Origin: Pseudomonas cerasi
GTDB taxonomy: Bacteria; Pseudomonadota; Gammaproteobacteria; Pseudomonadales; Pseudomonadaceae
Assembly: GCF_900074915.1 (NCBI RefSeq)
Contig: NZ_LT222319.1
Location: 5,819,001-5,883,000, forward strand
Direction: 5' to 3'
DNA length: 64,000 nt
Shown: positions 8,293-18,200 of the stretch, one piece after another
Layout of the letters: each line of letters starts with the position of its first letter
How positions within the stretch are numbered: position 1 is the first letter of the stretch
Program-made: the position numbers and the translations under genes
Notes under the pieces: model-generated
Seen by the model: only the letters and a program-made list of their open reading frames with translations
The model's database searches: none
What the model was told of the DNA's origin: nothing

Positions 8293-9858
8293 CTAGTCAC
8301 GACACAAGATTTCTTTAATGCTCAGCCCTTTGTCCGCACCTTCGTACGTATGTCGAGCAGGCTGTCCCGGCCCCTGTGCTGCGGCAAACTGTGCCAAACC
8401 TGCCACTACTCCAAGCGAAGCATCACCCATCACCACCTCTGATCCGGCAAACACCTCGCATACGCATGCCTGCACATATGGTGCTCGTGACATCCCCCCC
8501 GTCATGAAGATCACCGGCACAGCGTTGGACAATTCTGCGCGAACTTTCTGCAACAGCATTCGAAAATCTTTTAGAAAACGACGTGTACTTGTTTCCAGCA
8601 CATTGCTGTCTGCAGTCACCCTCAATTCAGGTTCTATGTAATCCAGCTCCCGACTGGCGTAACTATCGCCGCTCAGGTCAATCTTGAGCTGTTCAATATC
8701 CCGATTGAGCCGAACGGTGGTGCCCTTTTCCTTCAGGCGTTTCAGCCGTGTCTTGAAGGGCTCGATGACCCGCGCCAAATCCTGTTTAACGAAGTCACGT
8801 TGCAAGCTCAGATCACTGATCTGCGCAGCGCTGCGATAAGCGTGTAGAGGCAAGCCGTGTTTATCATCCTTGCCGAACATCGGCATCACCGCGCTGGTGG
8901 AGAGTTCCACATCGACATCGGTACCACCAAAGCCCTGACCCCAGACCTGATGGATAACCGGCTGTGCTACTTCACCGCCTACTTGGGCATAAGCGATATC
9001 AGTGGTTCCGCCACCGATATCAATGATCAATGCAGCATGGGCATGAGGGGATTGCATGTGGTAAGCGTAAGCTGCGGCGGAAGGCTCGCGCAGGAATTCG
9101 ACGTCAGCGAAACCCGCCTCTTTGGCCGCCCGCTCGAGCATATCCTGTGTCTGCTGATCGTCACGGCTACCGACAGTGCCGCGAAACTCGACGGGGCGCC
9201 CTAGTACGACAGCAGTGACTTCCTTGTTCAACTGCCGGCTTGCAGTGTTACGAATATACGCTAGCACCTGACTGATTACACCGACTACCACGTCACGATG
9301 ATGCGGTTCCAGACGATAACCGAGCATGGACTTGGGGGACTGGAAAACCCGCCCGTCTTCATCGTTATACAGCGCCTCAATGGCATCCTCACCAAAGATG
9401 CCATTGGCCTTGCGCACGTCAAGGCCTTCTTGGGCAATACTCTCGCGCTGCATGTTGACCCAGCGCCGGCGCAACATGTTGATAGTCGATTGACGAATAT
9501 CCTCATCAGAAACTTTCCTAGGCTTGGCCACCCGCCCGCGCAACAGCGCCTTCTCTGCAGCCGAATAGCCATTACGACCATATCCGCCGCCCATGCCTCC
9601 TTTATCGATACTCTCCAGGCGAGCTCTATACAGGGCCATTTGAGAGCTGTAGAAGCTCTTCTGAGTGGCTATAGCACTGTCGATCTCATGCTCATGCTTC
9701 GCCGTCAGCACAAACTGTGAGGGATCGACGTAGCGATCGGGAAAGAACACCGCCGTGCGAAATTGCTGATCGTTGCCAAAGGTGATTGGCTGCACCTCCC
9801 CATTTACAAAAAACGCCGCACTGGAAAAACTGGTTCCGAAATCAACACCGATCTTCAC
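8293..9858 (-). CDS. Hsp70-family (YegD/DnaK-like) ATPase
   Basis: A 521-residue protein with an actin-type ATPase fold. IGVDFGTSFSSAAFF at the N-terminus is the phosphate-1 loop, AALIIDIGGGTTDIAY (about residue 275) the phosphate-2 loop, and FMTGGMSRAPYVQA the adenosine-binding motif. It has an insertion rich in Gly and basic residues near residue 90 and lacks the C-terminal substrate-binding domain of DnaK, so it belongs with YegD-like Hsp70 relatives. Partner and substrate are unknown. It is the first gene inside the glmS-distal end of the transposon, reading outward. Members occur both as housekeeping genes and in islands; a role in defence is only possible, not shown. Confidence 0.85.
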   Translation of the reverse strand: MKIGVDFGTSFSSAAFFVNGEVQPITFGNDQQFRTAVFFPDRYVDPSQFVLTAKHEHEIDSAIATQKSFYSSQMALYRARLESIDKGGMGGGYGRNGYSAAEKALLRGRVAKPRKVSDEDIRQSTINMLRRRWVNMQRESIAQEGLDVRKANGIFGEDAIEALYNDEDGRVFQSPKSMLGYRLEPHHRDVVVGVISQVLAYIRNTASRQLNKEVTAVVLGRPVEFRGTVGSRDDQQTQDMLERAAKEAGFADVEFLREPSAAAYAYHMQSPHAHAALIIDIGGGTTDIAYAQVGGEVAQPVIHQVWGQGFGGTDVDVELSTSAVMPMFGKDDKHGLPLHAYRSAAQISDLSLQRDFVKQDLARVIEPFKTRLKRLKEKGTTVRLNRDIEQLKIDLSGDSYASRELDYIEPELRVTADSNVLETSTRRFLKDFRMLLQKVRAELSNAVPVIFMTGGMSRAPYVQACVCEVFAGSEVVMGDASLGVVAGLAQFAAAQGPGQPARHTYEGADKGLSIKEILCRD

Positions 9859-10209
9859 ACTCTACTCCTGTCTGGCCGCAGCCTGGTCCCTTAAACTCAT
9901 CTGCAAGTGCACAGAATCTACCTGCTCATCGCGACAGAATCCATCCACTCGCTTGGTTAACGGCGGCCTTGAGGTTAATCCGTGAAAAACATAGATACTA
10001 ACCACTGCGTGCCGCTATGGCCTAGGTCGAAGGGGGACGAGCTGTTGTTCCAGTAGATGGTTCTCGATGGAAGAGTCGCGGATGTTGACGCTGATTTAAA
10101 ACGCCGATCAGTCAGTAGCCTAAAAAAATAGCGGTCTACTTCAGGCCTTCCTTGGTAAAGATGAAGCGCAGGGGTGATTACGGCAAATGTACTAGCTGTA
10201 GCCCAACGG
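9859..10209. other. Gene-free stretch upstream of the Hsp70-like gene
   Basis: No convincing ORF is present in these 350 bases. The piece near 10086-10115 (GACGCTGATTTAAAACGCC) looks like a scrap of an insertion-sequence end, but no partner end is visible. The promoter of the Hsp70-like gene should lie next to 9859. Confidence 0.35.
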
Positions 10210-10360
10210 TATTATCGCTGATCCAGAATTGACCCATATGCCGACTTGGCGCTGCCCCATAAGTATTCAGCCCAAAGTCAGACCTGCAAACTCTTTACGA
10301 AGTAGAAGCTTGGGTCAGCGAAATTTCGGCAGCTGGGTCAATTCTGCATCAGCGGCGACA
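10210..10360. repeat. MITE-like element, copy 1
   Basis: A 151-bp non-coding unit with inverted ends related to TGTTATCGCTGATGCAGAAT, reading in from both sides. Internal landmarks shared with the other copies are ATTGACCCA, a GCGCTGCCCCAT block and AGTAGAAGCTTGGGTCAG. Copies lie at 34226-34375, 39619-39768 and 41247-41395. The lack of any ORF and the conserved ends fit a miniature inverted-repeat element moved by a transposase not present in this window. Confidence 0.75.
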
Positions 10361-10420
10361 TAGGTAGACCGAAGGTCGTCAGGCTGGGGTGCAGAAAGGG
10401 TGCAGCTGCCACTGAAAATA

Positions 10421-10440
10421 CCGGCGCAAGAGTGCGCCGG
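10421..10440 (-). terminator. Hairpin terminator of the CDI operon
   Basis: The inverted repeat CCGGCGCA-agag-TGCGCCGG has an 8-bp GC-rich stem and 4-base loop. On the minus strand it is followed by TATTTTC. It lies 29 bases after the stop of the last gene of the CDI cluster and probably ends that transcript. Confidence 0.6.
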
Positions 10441-10468
10441 ATCTCAGACAAAGCATAATACCTGCTGA

Positions 10469-10909
10469 TTAATACTCTGGCAAAGCCGAAAGTACTGCTT
10501 TAAAAATATAAGTTCCATCATCAACTGCTGATGATGCCTCGTATATTGCTTCGGTCGCTGTCATAAGCGAATCCCCTCCACCAGCTAAGGACAGCGCCGA
10601 TACAGTGCGGGCTTGGCTAAACAACTGAAGTCCTTCTACATTTAAGTTTTGTCCTTCATCCAGGCTGTCTTGCAAGTCAAAATACTTCTCATCTAACTGT
10701 GCAGCTAAGGCATCTAGCCCAGAAACCTGATCAGACGTGAGTTTATTACCAGATCGTAGCTGCCCAAGAGATTCGACAACAATAGGCACCTCTACTGGGC
10801 AGGCCTGTAAAGCAAGTTCGCAAGCCACTCTTACAGCACGTCTTCGTTGTTCCTCACTGACTACCTTAAGTTTTTCTACAAGGATTTCCTCAACCATTTC
10901 TAAACGCAT
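10469..10909 (-). CDS. Hypothetical protein, probable immunity gene at end of CDI cluster
   Basis: A 146-residue, mostly helical and acidic protein starting MRLEMVEEIL. I do not recognise the family. Place and size suggest an immunity protein: it is the last gene of the cdiB-cdiA-immunity run, follows a displaced toxin/immunity pair, and is followed by a strong hairpin. Between it and the previous gene (10918-10962) is a short open frame ending AQDASAPLKPLPEAK that could be the last trace of the toxin it once neutralised. A start at the later ATG (10897) is also possible, since no clear ribosome-binding site marks either. Confidence 0.55.
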   Translation of the reverse strand: MRLEMVEEILVEKLKVVSEEQRRRAVRVACELALQACPVEVPIVVESLGQLRSGNKLTSDQVSGLDALAAQLDEKYFDLQDSLDEGQNLNVEGLQLFSQARTVSALSLAGGGDSLMTATEAIYEASSAVDDGTYIFKAVLSALPEY

Positions 10910-10972
10910 AATTATTATTTAGCCTCTGGCAGTGGTTTTAATGGCGCGGACGCATCCTGTGCGCTCTTTAAA

Positions 10973-11500
10973 CTACGACTGCCAGAATGTCAGACAGACA
11001 CCATATTCATCGAGAAGATCGTCAGCAATTTCAAACTGAAATACCTTCTCTGGAAAGGTATCGGATAACGCGCGTTTCCAATATCTAGTGATCTGTTCAG
11101 CAAATAAATGACAAAGACGATAATCTTCTTCCGACAGGCCCACTTTAAATACGGGTCGACCCGGTGCATCCTCCCACTTTGAAAAGAACTGATTTATTGA
11201 AAAAATATTTCTGTATCGTTCAACGTCTTTACGCGATGTACTTTGTTCCAACACACTAGATTCGGTCTCAACCAGCCCGTTCAAATGAAATTTTTGCGGA
11301 TCGTATTGCTGAGCGTTAGGCAGCCAGAAAATATGACCATTGACCTCAATAAAATCAGGAGAGAGCAAACCCAGAACAGAAATTGCCTGTTCTAATGAAA
11401 CCAAGTGCCCTACATATGAAAAAAACTCCCCGGAGCCAATATCTGAAACAAACAGACTCAACGACTCTTTAGAAATATTACCCTGATAAACTTTCATCAT
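10973..11500 (-). CDS. Putative CDI immunity protein for the displaced toxin module
   Basis: A 175-residue, acidic and aromatic-rich protein starting MMKVYQGNIS. Its start overlaps the stop of the orphan CdiA C-terminal fragment by 4 bases, the coupling normally seen between a CDI toxin and its immunity gene. I do not recognise a domain, which is common, as immunity proteins vary greatly. It would be expected to bind and block the toxin encoded by 11497-11868 in the cytoplasm. Confidence 0.6.
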   Translation of the reverse strand: MMKVYQGNISKESLSLFVSDIGSGEFFSYVGHLVSLEQAISVLGLLSPDFIEVNGHIFWLPNAQQYDPQKFHLNGLVETESSVLEQSTSRKDVERYRNIFSINQFFSKWEDAPGRPVFKVGLSEEDYRLCHLFAEQITRYWKRALSDTFPEKVFQFEIADDLLDEYGVCLTFWQS

Positions 11501-11868
11501 TTCAACCCCAAGCTATCAAGAACCGACTGAGGAACATTTCCCTCAAAAACTTTTGTATCACTTCCCTTCTTGGGGAAATATGTTCCATTCGGAGCTTGGT
11601 TCCATTCGACCACCTTAATCCGAGAGCTAGACACATCATATAGTGCACGCCCCTCAGGACCGTAGACAACAACATGTCCATTTCCAAGATTTGCATAAGA
11701 ATCGGAAGTTTGCCCTTGCAACGGATACTGAATACCACCATGCGTTCCCGTGACCGTCACATTCGTTTCCCTGAGTCCCTTGGTATAATCTAAATCAATA
11801 GTATTACCGGCAGAGTCCGTAATGAACCTGGGTGTATTTGGAGCGTTAGTAGTTGCTTTTGCACCTAC
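11497..11868 (-). pseudogene. Orphan CdiA C-terminal toxin fragment
   Basis: The reading frame begins VGAKATTNAPNTP directly at the stop of the preceding immunity gene and ends 124 codons later. The motif VGAKAT also opens the C-terminal variable part of the intact CdiA, so this is a displaced toxin module joined at the usual recombination point. It has no signal or carrier part and no good start of its own; a GTG at 11760 could give an 87-residue piece. Such orphan modules act as a reserve from which CdiA can change its toxin by recombination. The toxin activity is not recognisable from sequence. Confidence 0.65.
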
Positions 11869-12254
11869 AAGTAATCTAGCCAGTCACCGGACCTAACATT
11901 CTGTCTCTTCTTGAGGAAATCCTCGTACCGAGCTTTATGTTTTTCAACAGCACCCTCAACATCTATAGAAATAAAACCACGCCCTCTCTCCTCTACAGAT
12001 AAAGCTGTTGGCTTAATCTTCATCGGCGAAAGCTCTATCAAGACCCCTGAAACCTTAGACTTATGAAATATAAAGCTCTTTCCTCCGGCCAAGGGAAGGA
12101 TTTCATCCATCACAGAAAACATTATTTCAGGGTTAGACATCTCAATTTTTTCACCATCTTCATAACTTTCTGAATAGTTCTCTGGGATGAGGAAAAGCTT
12201 ATAATCAATAATAACCAGCCAGCCATCTAGCTCAACAATATCGCCGATATTCAT
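11865..12254 (-). CDS. cdiI: CDI immunity protein for the CdiA cysteine-protease toxin
   Basis: A 129-residue acidic protein beginning MNIGDIVELDGWLV. The ATG at 12254 has GGGAAG eight bases upstream; a GTG two codons earlier (12260) is an alternative. It starts within a few bases of the cdiA stop, as immunity genes do, and should protect the cell and its sisters from the toxin at the end of CdiA. The sequence alone does not reveal a known fold. Its stop overlaps the start of the orphan toxin fragment. Confidence 0.7.
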   Translation of the reverse strand: MNIGDIVELDGWLVIIDYKLFLIPENYSESYEDGEKIEMSNPEIMFSVMDEILPLAGGKSFIFHKSKVSGVLIELSPMKIKPTALSVEERGRGFISIDVEGAVEKHKARYEDFLKKRQNVRSGDWLDYL

Positions 12255-12256
12255 TA

Positions 12257-15200
12257 TCACTTCCCTATCACAATGGCATTAACGCCTGTTGACATTGCGC
12301 CATCTAACAACCCTTGCTGAACACCTCTTGGCCCGACATACGGGTCTCGTGTCATATAGTAACTTACGCCATCAATAGACTTAACACTATCAACAATAAT
12401 GAAGTGTTTTCCTTGGCCAGCGGGAACCTGAACGATAACACTCGCTCCTTCTTGCAGTGCTTTGTTTAACTGCTCAGGTAGCATTGTAGTGTTTACAGTA
12501 TTTTTAACTCCCGCCTTAGATATCACATCTGATAATTCCAAAGTGTTAACGCCGGTCGGCCTGACCCCGTTTACAAAGCTTCCAATTGCATTGTCAAGGC
12601 TAATAGCCGCACCCGTTTTGTCAGTAATTGTCATTGCTGCGCAGGCTGGTCCGCATACAGGGGCGTCACCTTGTAAAACAACCGAGCCCTTTGGTTCATA
12701 TGGGATCGTTTTAGGCGCAACAACAATACCGCCTGCGCCATCAACAGAAGCACCTGCTGTCGCTTTTGCACCAACCGCTGCACCATCATACACCGCACCA
12801 AACAGCCCTAAACCATTAAGCAGAGCCTGAGCCCCATACATGACCCGCTCAGAAGACGTTGCCTGATCGCCTGAAACCGGGTTCGAACCGCCACCCGCCA
12901 TGTACAGCTGGCACCCGATTCCGGCCGGGCCTATTCCTCCGCAGCCCGCAGCGAAAAGCTCTTTCGAGGTTTCTGAGAGGGTTGCTTTGGCCGTCGCCAG
13001 TTCAGTGGCTGACTTCGCGTTGTAGATCTCTGATTGCTCGTAGCTGGCAGGCTCCAGCGCCCATTCCTGTCCCAGGTCGGTTTTGATGGTATTGCTGGAG
13101 ACAACGCACACACCGTTGCCGGATGTCGAACACTTGACCAGTTGGCCTGGTTCAGTGGTCGAAGCAGGTGTCTTCAGGAAGTCGTCTGCAACGGCCTCGG
13201 TTTCTTTGAGTACCGAGCTCGCTTTCACCAATAGCTCGTTGATATCTTTCGACAGATTGTCGCAGCTTGCGGACGATACCCCACTGCAAGACTCCGCAAA
13301 CTGACGTTGCTTCATCAACAGCGTGAGGTCTTCCGCGCCCCTTAGCTGGTTGTTCTCAACCGCGTTTTTCGCCGCTCCTGCGCCCGCAAGCGCATCCGCT
13401 GAGTCGCCTCCAGCCAAGCCTCCGGCCAAGCCACCTGCCAAGGTCGACAGTGCGGATATTTTCTGCTTTTCAGCTTCAGTCAGTTGGTCCGCAGACTTCC
13501 CGGGATAAAGCTGGCTGGCGACCAGTTCGCCAATGCTTGCTCCGGCAGCACCGGCTACAGCAGAGTTCTGTTGAGACTTGGCCAACACGGCGCCAAGCAA
13601 CGCATGGGCCATTATTCTGGCTTCAAGATTATCGCCCGTGCTCTCTTTGATAACGCCAGCAATGTAAGGTGCTGAAGCGCCTACCGCAGCCTGGCCAAGA
13701 TTTCCCGCGGCCAGTCCCTGAATGGCTGCAGTAGCGGCCTGAGCGGCTCTTTGCAGATCGCTACCTGTTCCGTAGGTCGCCATGGTTTTCTTGTAGGCAT
13801 CCGTGCCCTGTAATGCCTCGACGTAGGCCTGACGGTCTTTGTATGAAGCGTTCGGGTCAGCCCCCGGCATGTTTTTGTCTTTCAGTTCCGCCTGGGCTGC
13901 TTTCGCAGCTTCGATGGTTCCTTGAGTACGAATGATGTCCATGGACTGATTGGCAATATCACCAATCAACTGCGCCTGACGCAGTCGCGTCTGCTCTTTT
14001 TCCTTGTCGAAAATAGGGCTCAACGCGTTATTAGCGTGCTCGACATCACGGCTCAGCGCAGTAACGTCCTGCTGTTGTTTGTCCTGATCGCGGACAGTCA
14101 GCTCGCCATCAGAAACAGCGGCGTAGGTTGTGCTGCTGTCTTTGCCTTTGTTGTTGGAGCCGACCAGCAACAGGCTGCCCATGTTGCCCATGAACTGCGA
14201 GCCGACGTCCCCTCCCGTGCCGCCGCTGACACTTTGGGACTGGCTGGAGAAGTTGGCTTTGTTGCCGATGTTCATCCAGCCGAGCGTGCCCGTATTCAGC
14301 GTGTTTTTGTCAGCGCTGGCCGTACTGCCGATAACGCCGCCGTTGAGTTGGGTATGTTCTCCTACGTTGATCTGATAACCGTCCTTGCCAGCAAACAGAC
14401 CCGTTTGCTCCTTCACGCTGTCAAAGTTGGATTGGATCTTGCTCTGGCTGACGCTAAGCGAGCCGCTTCCCGTCATGGAGCCGAAGGTAAAGCTTCCTCC
14501 GCCACTGACGTTGGACTGCTTGGTGTCATAGCGGTCGGTGTCCTGCTGGCTGCTGACGGTCAGATTACGTTTGATGTCGGCGACGATTTTCTGAGCGCTG
14601 ACTTGGGCGCCTTCGAGCGTGGTGTCGCGGCCGCTGTTCATCGTCAGCTGGTTACCGGCATTAACGCTGGTTTCAGTCCATACCGTGCCATCACCCTTTT
14701 CTTTGCCGGTGCCCGAGTTGGCATTAGCGAAGATACTGAGGCCTGCGCCACTGGAACCGACCCCAAGGCTGGCACCTACCGCGCCACCGCCGCTCTTGTT
14801 TGAGCCGTCCAGCCTTTGGGTATTGATGCCTGAGCGCAGGTCAATGTCTCTGGCAGCCGACAACAACAAGTTGTTACCTGCCTGAAGTTTGCTGCCCCGC
14901 ACAGAAAGATCGCCGTCCGCAGCGTTTGCCTGACCGGTTCCGGTTGCAATGACGCTGATATCGTTACCAGCGGTGAGGTTGCTGCCTTGGCTGACGCTTT
15001 GTTCTTCCAACTGGCTGGAGCTGGATTTTTGAGTGCCCAGAGAAAGTGCGATACCCACGAAGCTGCCAGCTTGTGCACCTGACTCAAGCGCCTGTGCGCC
15101 CTGCCAGGCCTGGTATCCAGACAGCCCTGCCTTGACGCCCTGAAGCGCCGACAGACGAGTGTCGTCTTCATGCTTCGCATCTTTGGCGGTCTGTATCGTA

Positions 15201-18200
15201 GTGTTTACCGCTTCCCCTACTACACCGGACAGTGCGAGCGTCAGACCGCTCTTTTTGCTTTCCTGGGCTGAGCGAGTGGTAGCGTCGTTCGCAGCATCCA
15301 CAATGCTGACGTTTTGCCCGATAAGCTTGATGTCTTTTCCTGCGACAACGTCCGATGCCTTCACGGTAAGGTCTTTACCGGCGATGACATTCACGTTGCC
15401 CAGCACACTGCCTACCGTGCTGCCTTTTTGCGTCTGACTCTCGGTCTCTTGCTTATAACTATTTTTCGAGGAGCCCAGTGTGACGCCGATTCCGCCAGTG
15501 CCCATCAGCCCTGACTTTTTCGTTGATTGGCTGTGTTGGGCGTTGAATGTCTCGGCAGCGCTTTCGATACGGACATCGTTGCGCGCCTGCACATTGGTTT
15601 CGTCTGTCGAAACAATATTGCTGCCATAGGCGACAACATCACGACCGGCCTGCACCAGTGTCGTGTTTCCGCTGAGAGTCGAGCCGGTCAGCGAGGTTGT
15701 GGTCGCCGAGTCGTTACTCATTTTGCTGGTGCTGGAAAAGCCAAACCCGCCCGACTTTGACTTAGCAGACGCGCTGAACTCGGTATTCCGGGCTGCACTC
15801 AGATTGACATCGTTGCCCGCCAGTACGGTCAGCGCGCCTTTGTCGCTGTTGATGGTGGAGCCGTCAAGATTGATGTCATTCACGGCTACAACTGTATTTT
15901 TACCTTGCGACTGAATGACCGATGACACCGCCTGGACGCTTTCGCTTTCCGTCATTCTCGCGCTCTTTTTACCCCAGGAACCTTTCTTGGTTTCGGAGTA
16001 GAAAGAGGACTTGGCGTTATCAGCCGTTTCTAGATTCAGATCATTATTGGCATACAGATACGCTTCATTTCCTGCGGTGATCTTACTTGCGACCATCGTC
16101 GTATCGCGCCCAGTCAGACTTGTGAAGTCATTCGCGGCGGTTAGCTCGCTCGCCACCTGCGTCGTCTGGCCATTGGAGGTCGCGATGCGCTTCTTGCCGT
16201 CTTTGTCTTTGCCATCGATGTTGTGTACGTCACCGGCCGAAGCCACATACAGATCACGTGCAGCCTGAACGTTCAGGTCCTTGCCGGCAGAAGCCTGACT
16301 GGCCAGAACATTAATATCCCGCCCCGCATCAATCCCAAGGTCGCCACCCGCTGTAACGGTTGAACCCAGGTTTTTCACATCCGTGGTGATGACCGACTTG
16401 TGCCCGCCATCGAACAGTTCGTGCTTTTCGCTGCTGTCAGTTTTGGCCAGCAGGTTGATGTCGTTGCCCGCCTTGAGCGACAGGTCGCCACCGGCGCTCA
16501 TGGCGCCGTAGTTGGTGATGTCGCGACCAGCGTTGAGGGCGAGGTTTTCACGGGCGGTGATGGTGCTGCCCGCGTCGGTTACGGTGCGCATACCCGCGCC
16601 GTCACGCACCTGGATGGCGGTGCGGTCGTTGAGGATGTCGCCTTTGACGGCGGTGAGGCTGACTTGTCCGCCACGAATCTCGCCGGCCATCGCGTTGCGA
16701 ATGCTGTCCTGCGCGATCATCTGCAGATTATTGCCCGCGTCTACCAGGCCACCCTGATAAATGCTGCCACCGCTGCTGACGCTGAGGTTGTTACTGGCGC
16801 GCAGGGTTCCTACGTTGATCAGGTCGCCGCCCGAGATCAGGTTCAGGTCGCGGCCCTGGATGAGGCTGTTCCCGCGCAGGTTGCGTGAGTCGGCCTGGGC
16901 CAGGTACAGCACCGGCACAAGGACTTTCTGGCCGTCGACGACACGGTTTTCCATCCACACGATGTCGTGGGTCAGGGCGCTGACCTGTTCGGCGTTCAGC
17001 GCTACGCCGAGGCTGAGGTTCAGGGCGCTTTTGCTGGCCAGCGCGTTGTCCATGAGATAGCGGTACTGGTCGTAATCGCTGGTTAGGCCGTCGGCGAGGA
17101 AGCGCTGTCCTGTTTGTGCCAGTACTGCGTCGCGTATCAGGCGCTGTTCGTACAGGCCGTCACCCAGACGACGCCAGTTGTTGTCGGGGCTGATGTTGAG
17201 GCGACTCAGGATGTAATCGGACCCGAGGAACTTCGACAGGTTGGTCAGGTTCGGGTTGGTTTCGATCAGGTAGCTGCTAGTCGGGTCAGGGTTGCGAATG
17301 AACAGCCCGTAATCGCCCTTCGGCAACTGGAAGGTTGCGCCTGCGGTCGGGTCTACGGCGGCGAACGGAATGCCGCTGTAGTCCACCGGAGTGAAAACGG
17401 TCTGCACGCTGCCATCGGCGGCGACGCGCTGGACGGGCTTGACCGACGCCACGGTCGCAGTGCTCGCGTCGGTGGCCTGTTTGTTGATGGTGATGTCGAT
17501 GCCACCGACCTTGATACCTGTCTGATCCTCACCCAGCTTTCCGGTGAGTATTTCCGGGGTGTTGTTGGCGCGCAGCGAGCCGTTTTGCACAGTGCGGGCG
17601 ACGTTCAGGTTGACCGTACCACCCGCCTGAAGCGTGGCGGCGTATTTGGGCTGCGGGCTGTCTGTCCACACAGTGACGTTGCTTTGTTCTTCAAAGCGAC
17701 TGTCGGAGGAACGAGCCTTCAGCACTTCAAAACGTGCCAAGTCAAAGTTGCCAGCAGCCACAGCGGCTTTGAAGGCCGGGATGTCGACAAACTCCATCTG
17801 GTCCCAGTAGCCGGTGTCGATCCGACCTGGTGTACCGATCGAGATGCTGTTCTGCCCGGTGCGCTCTGAGGCGCCCTGGTTGAGCAAGTCGTTGGCAGTG
17901 ATGCTGAGGTTGCCATTGGCGGCCAGCAGGCTGTAACGGTTCTGGACGTTACCCGCCTGAATGGTCAGGTCCTTGCCTGCGACCAGTCGGGCTGACGGGG
18001 AATCCTTGACGGCGGTTTCGAGCAGCGTCTGCTCAATGGTAATGGCGCCGCGCTTGAACGAGTCATGCCCGTCGCAATGCTGGCCGCACTGCCAGTTCAG
18101 GCTGCCGCTGACGATTTTCTGGCCCAGCTCGAACTCGGCCTTGGCGTTTTCCACAGCGGTGGCATTGATGGTGATTGCGCCTTCGCTTTCCACCGTGCCG

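Noticed and set aside
10086..10115. Possible insertion-sequence end
   Set aside because: A short resemblance only; no second end, transposase or target duplication could be matched to it.
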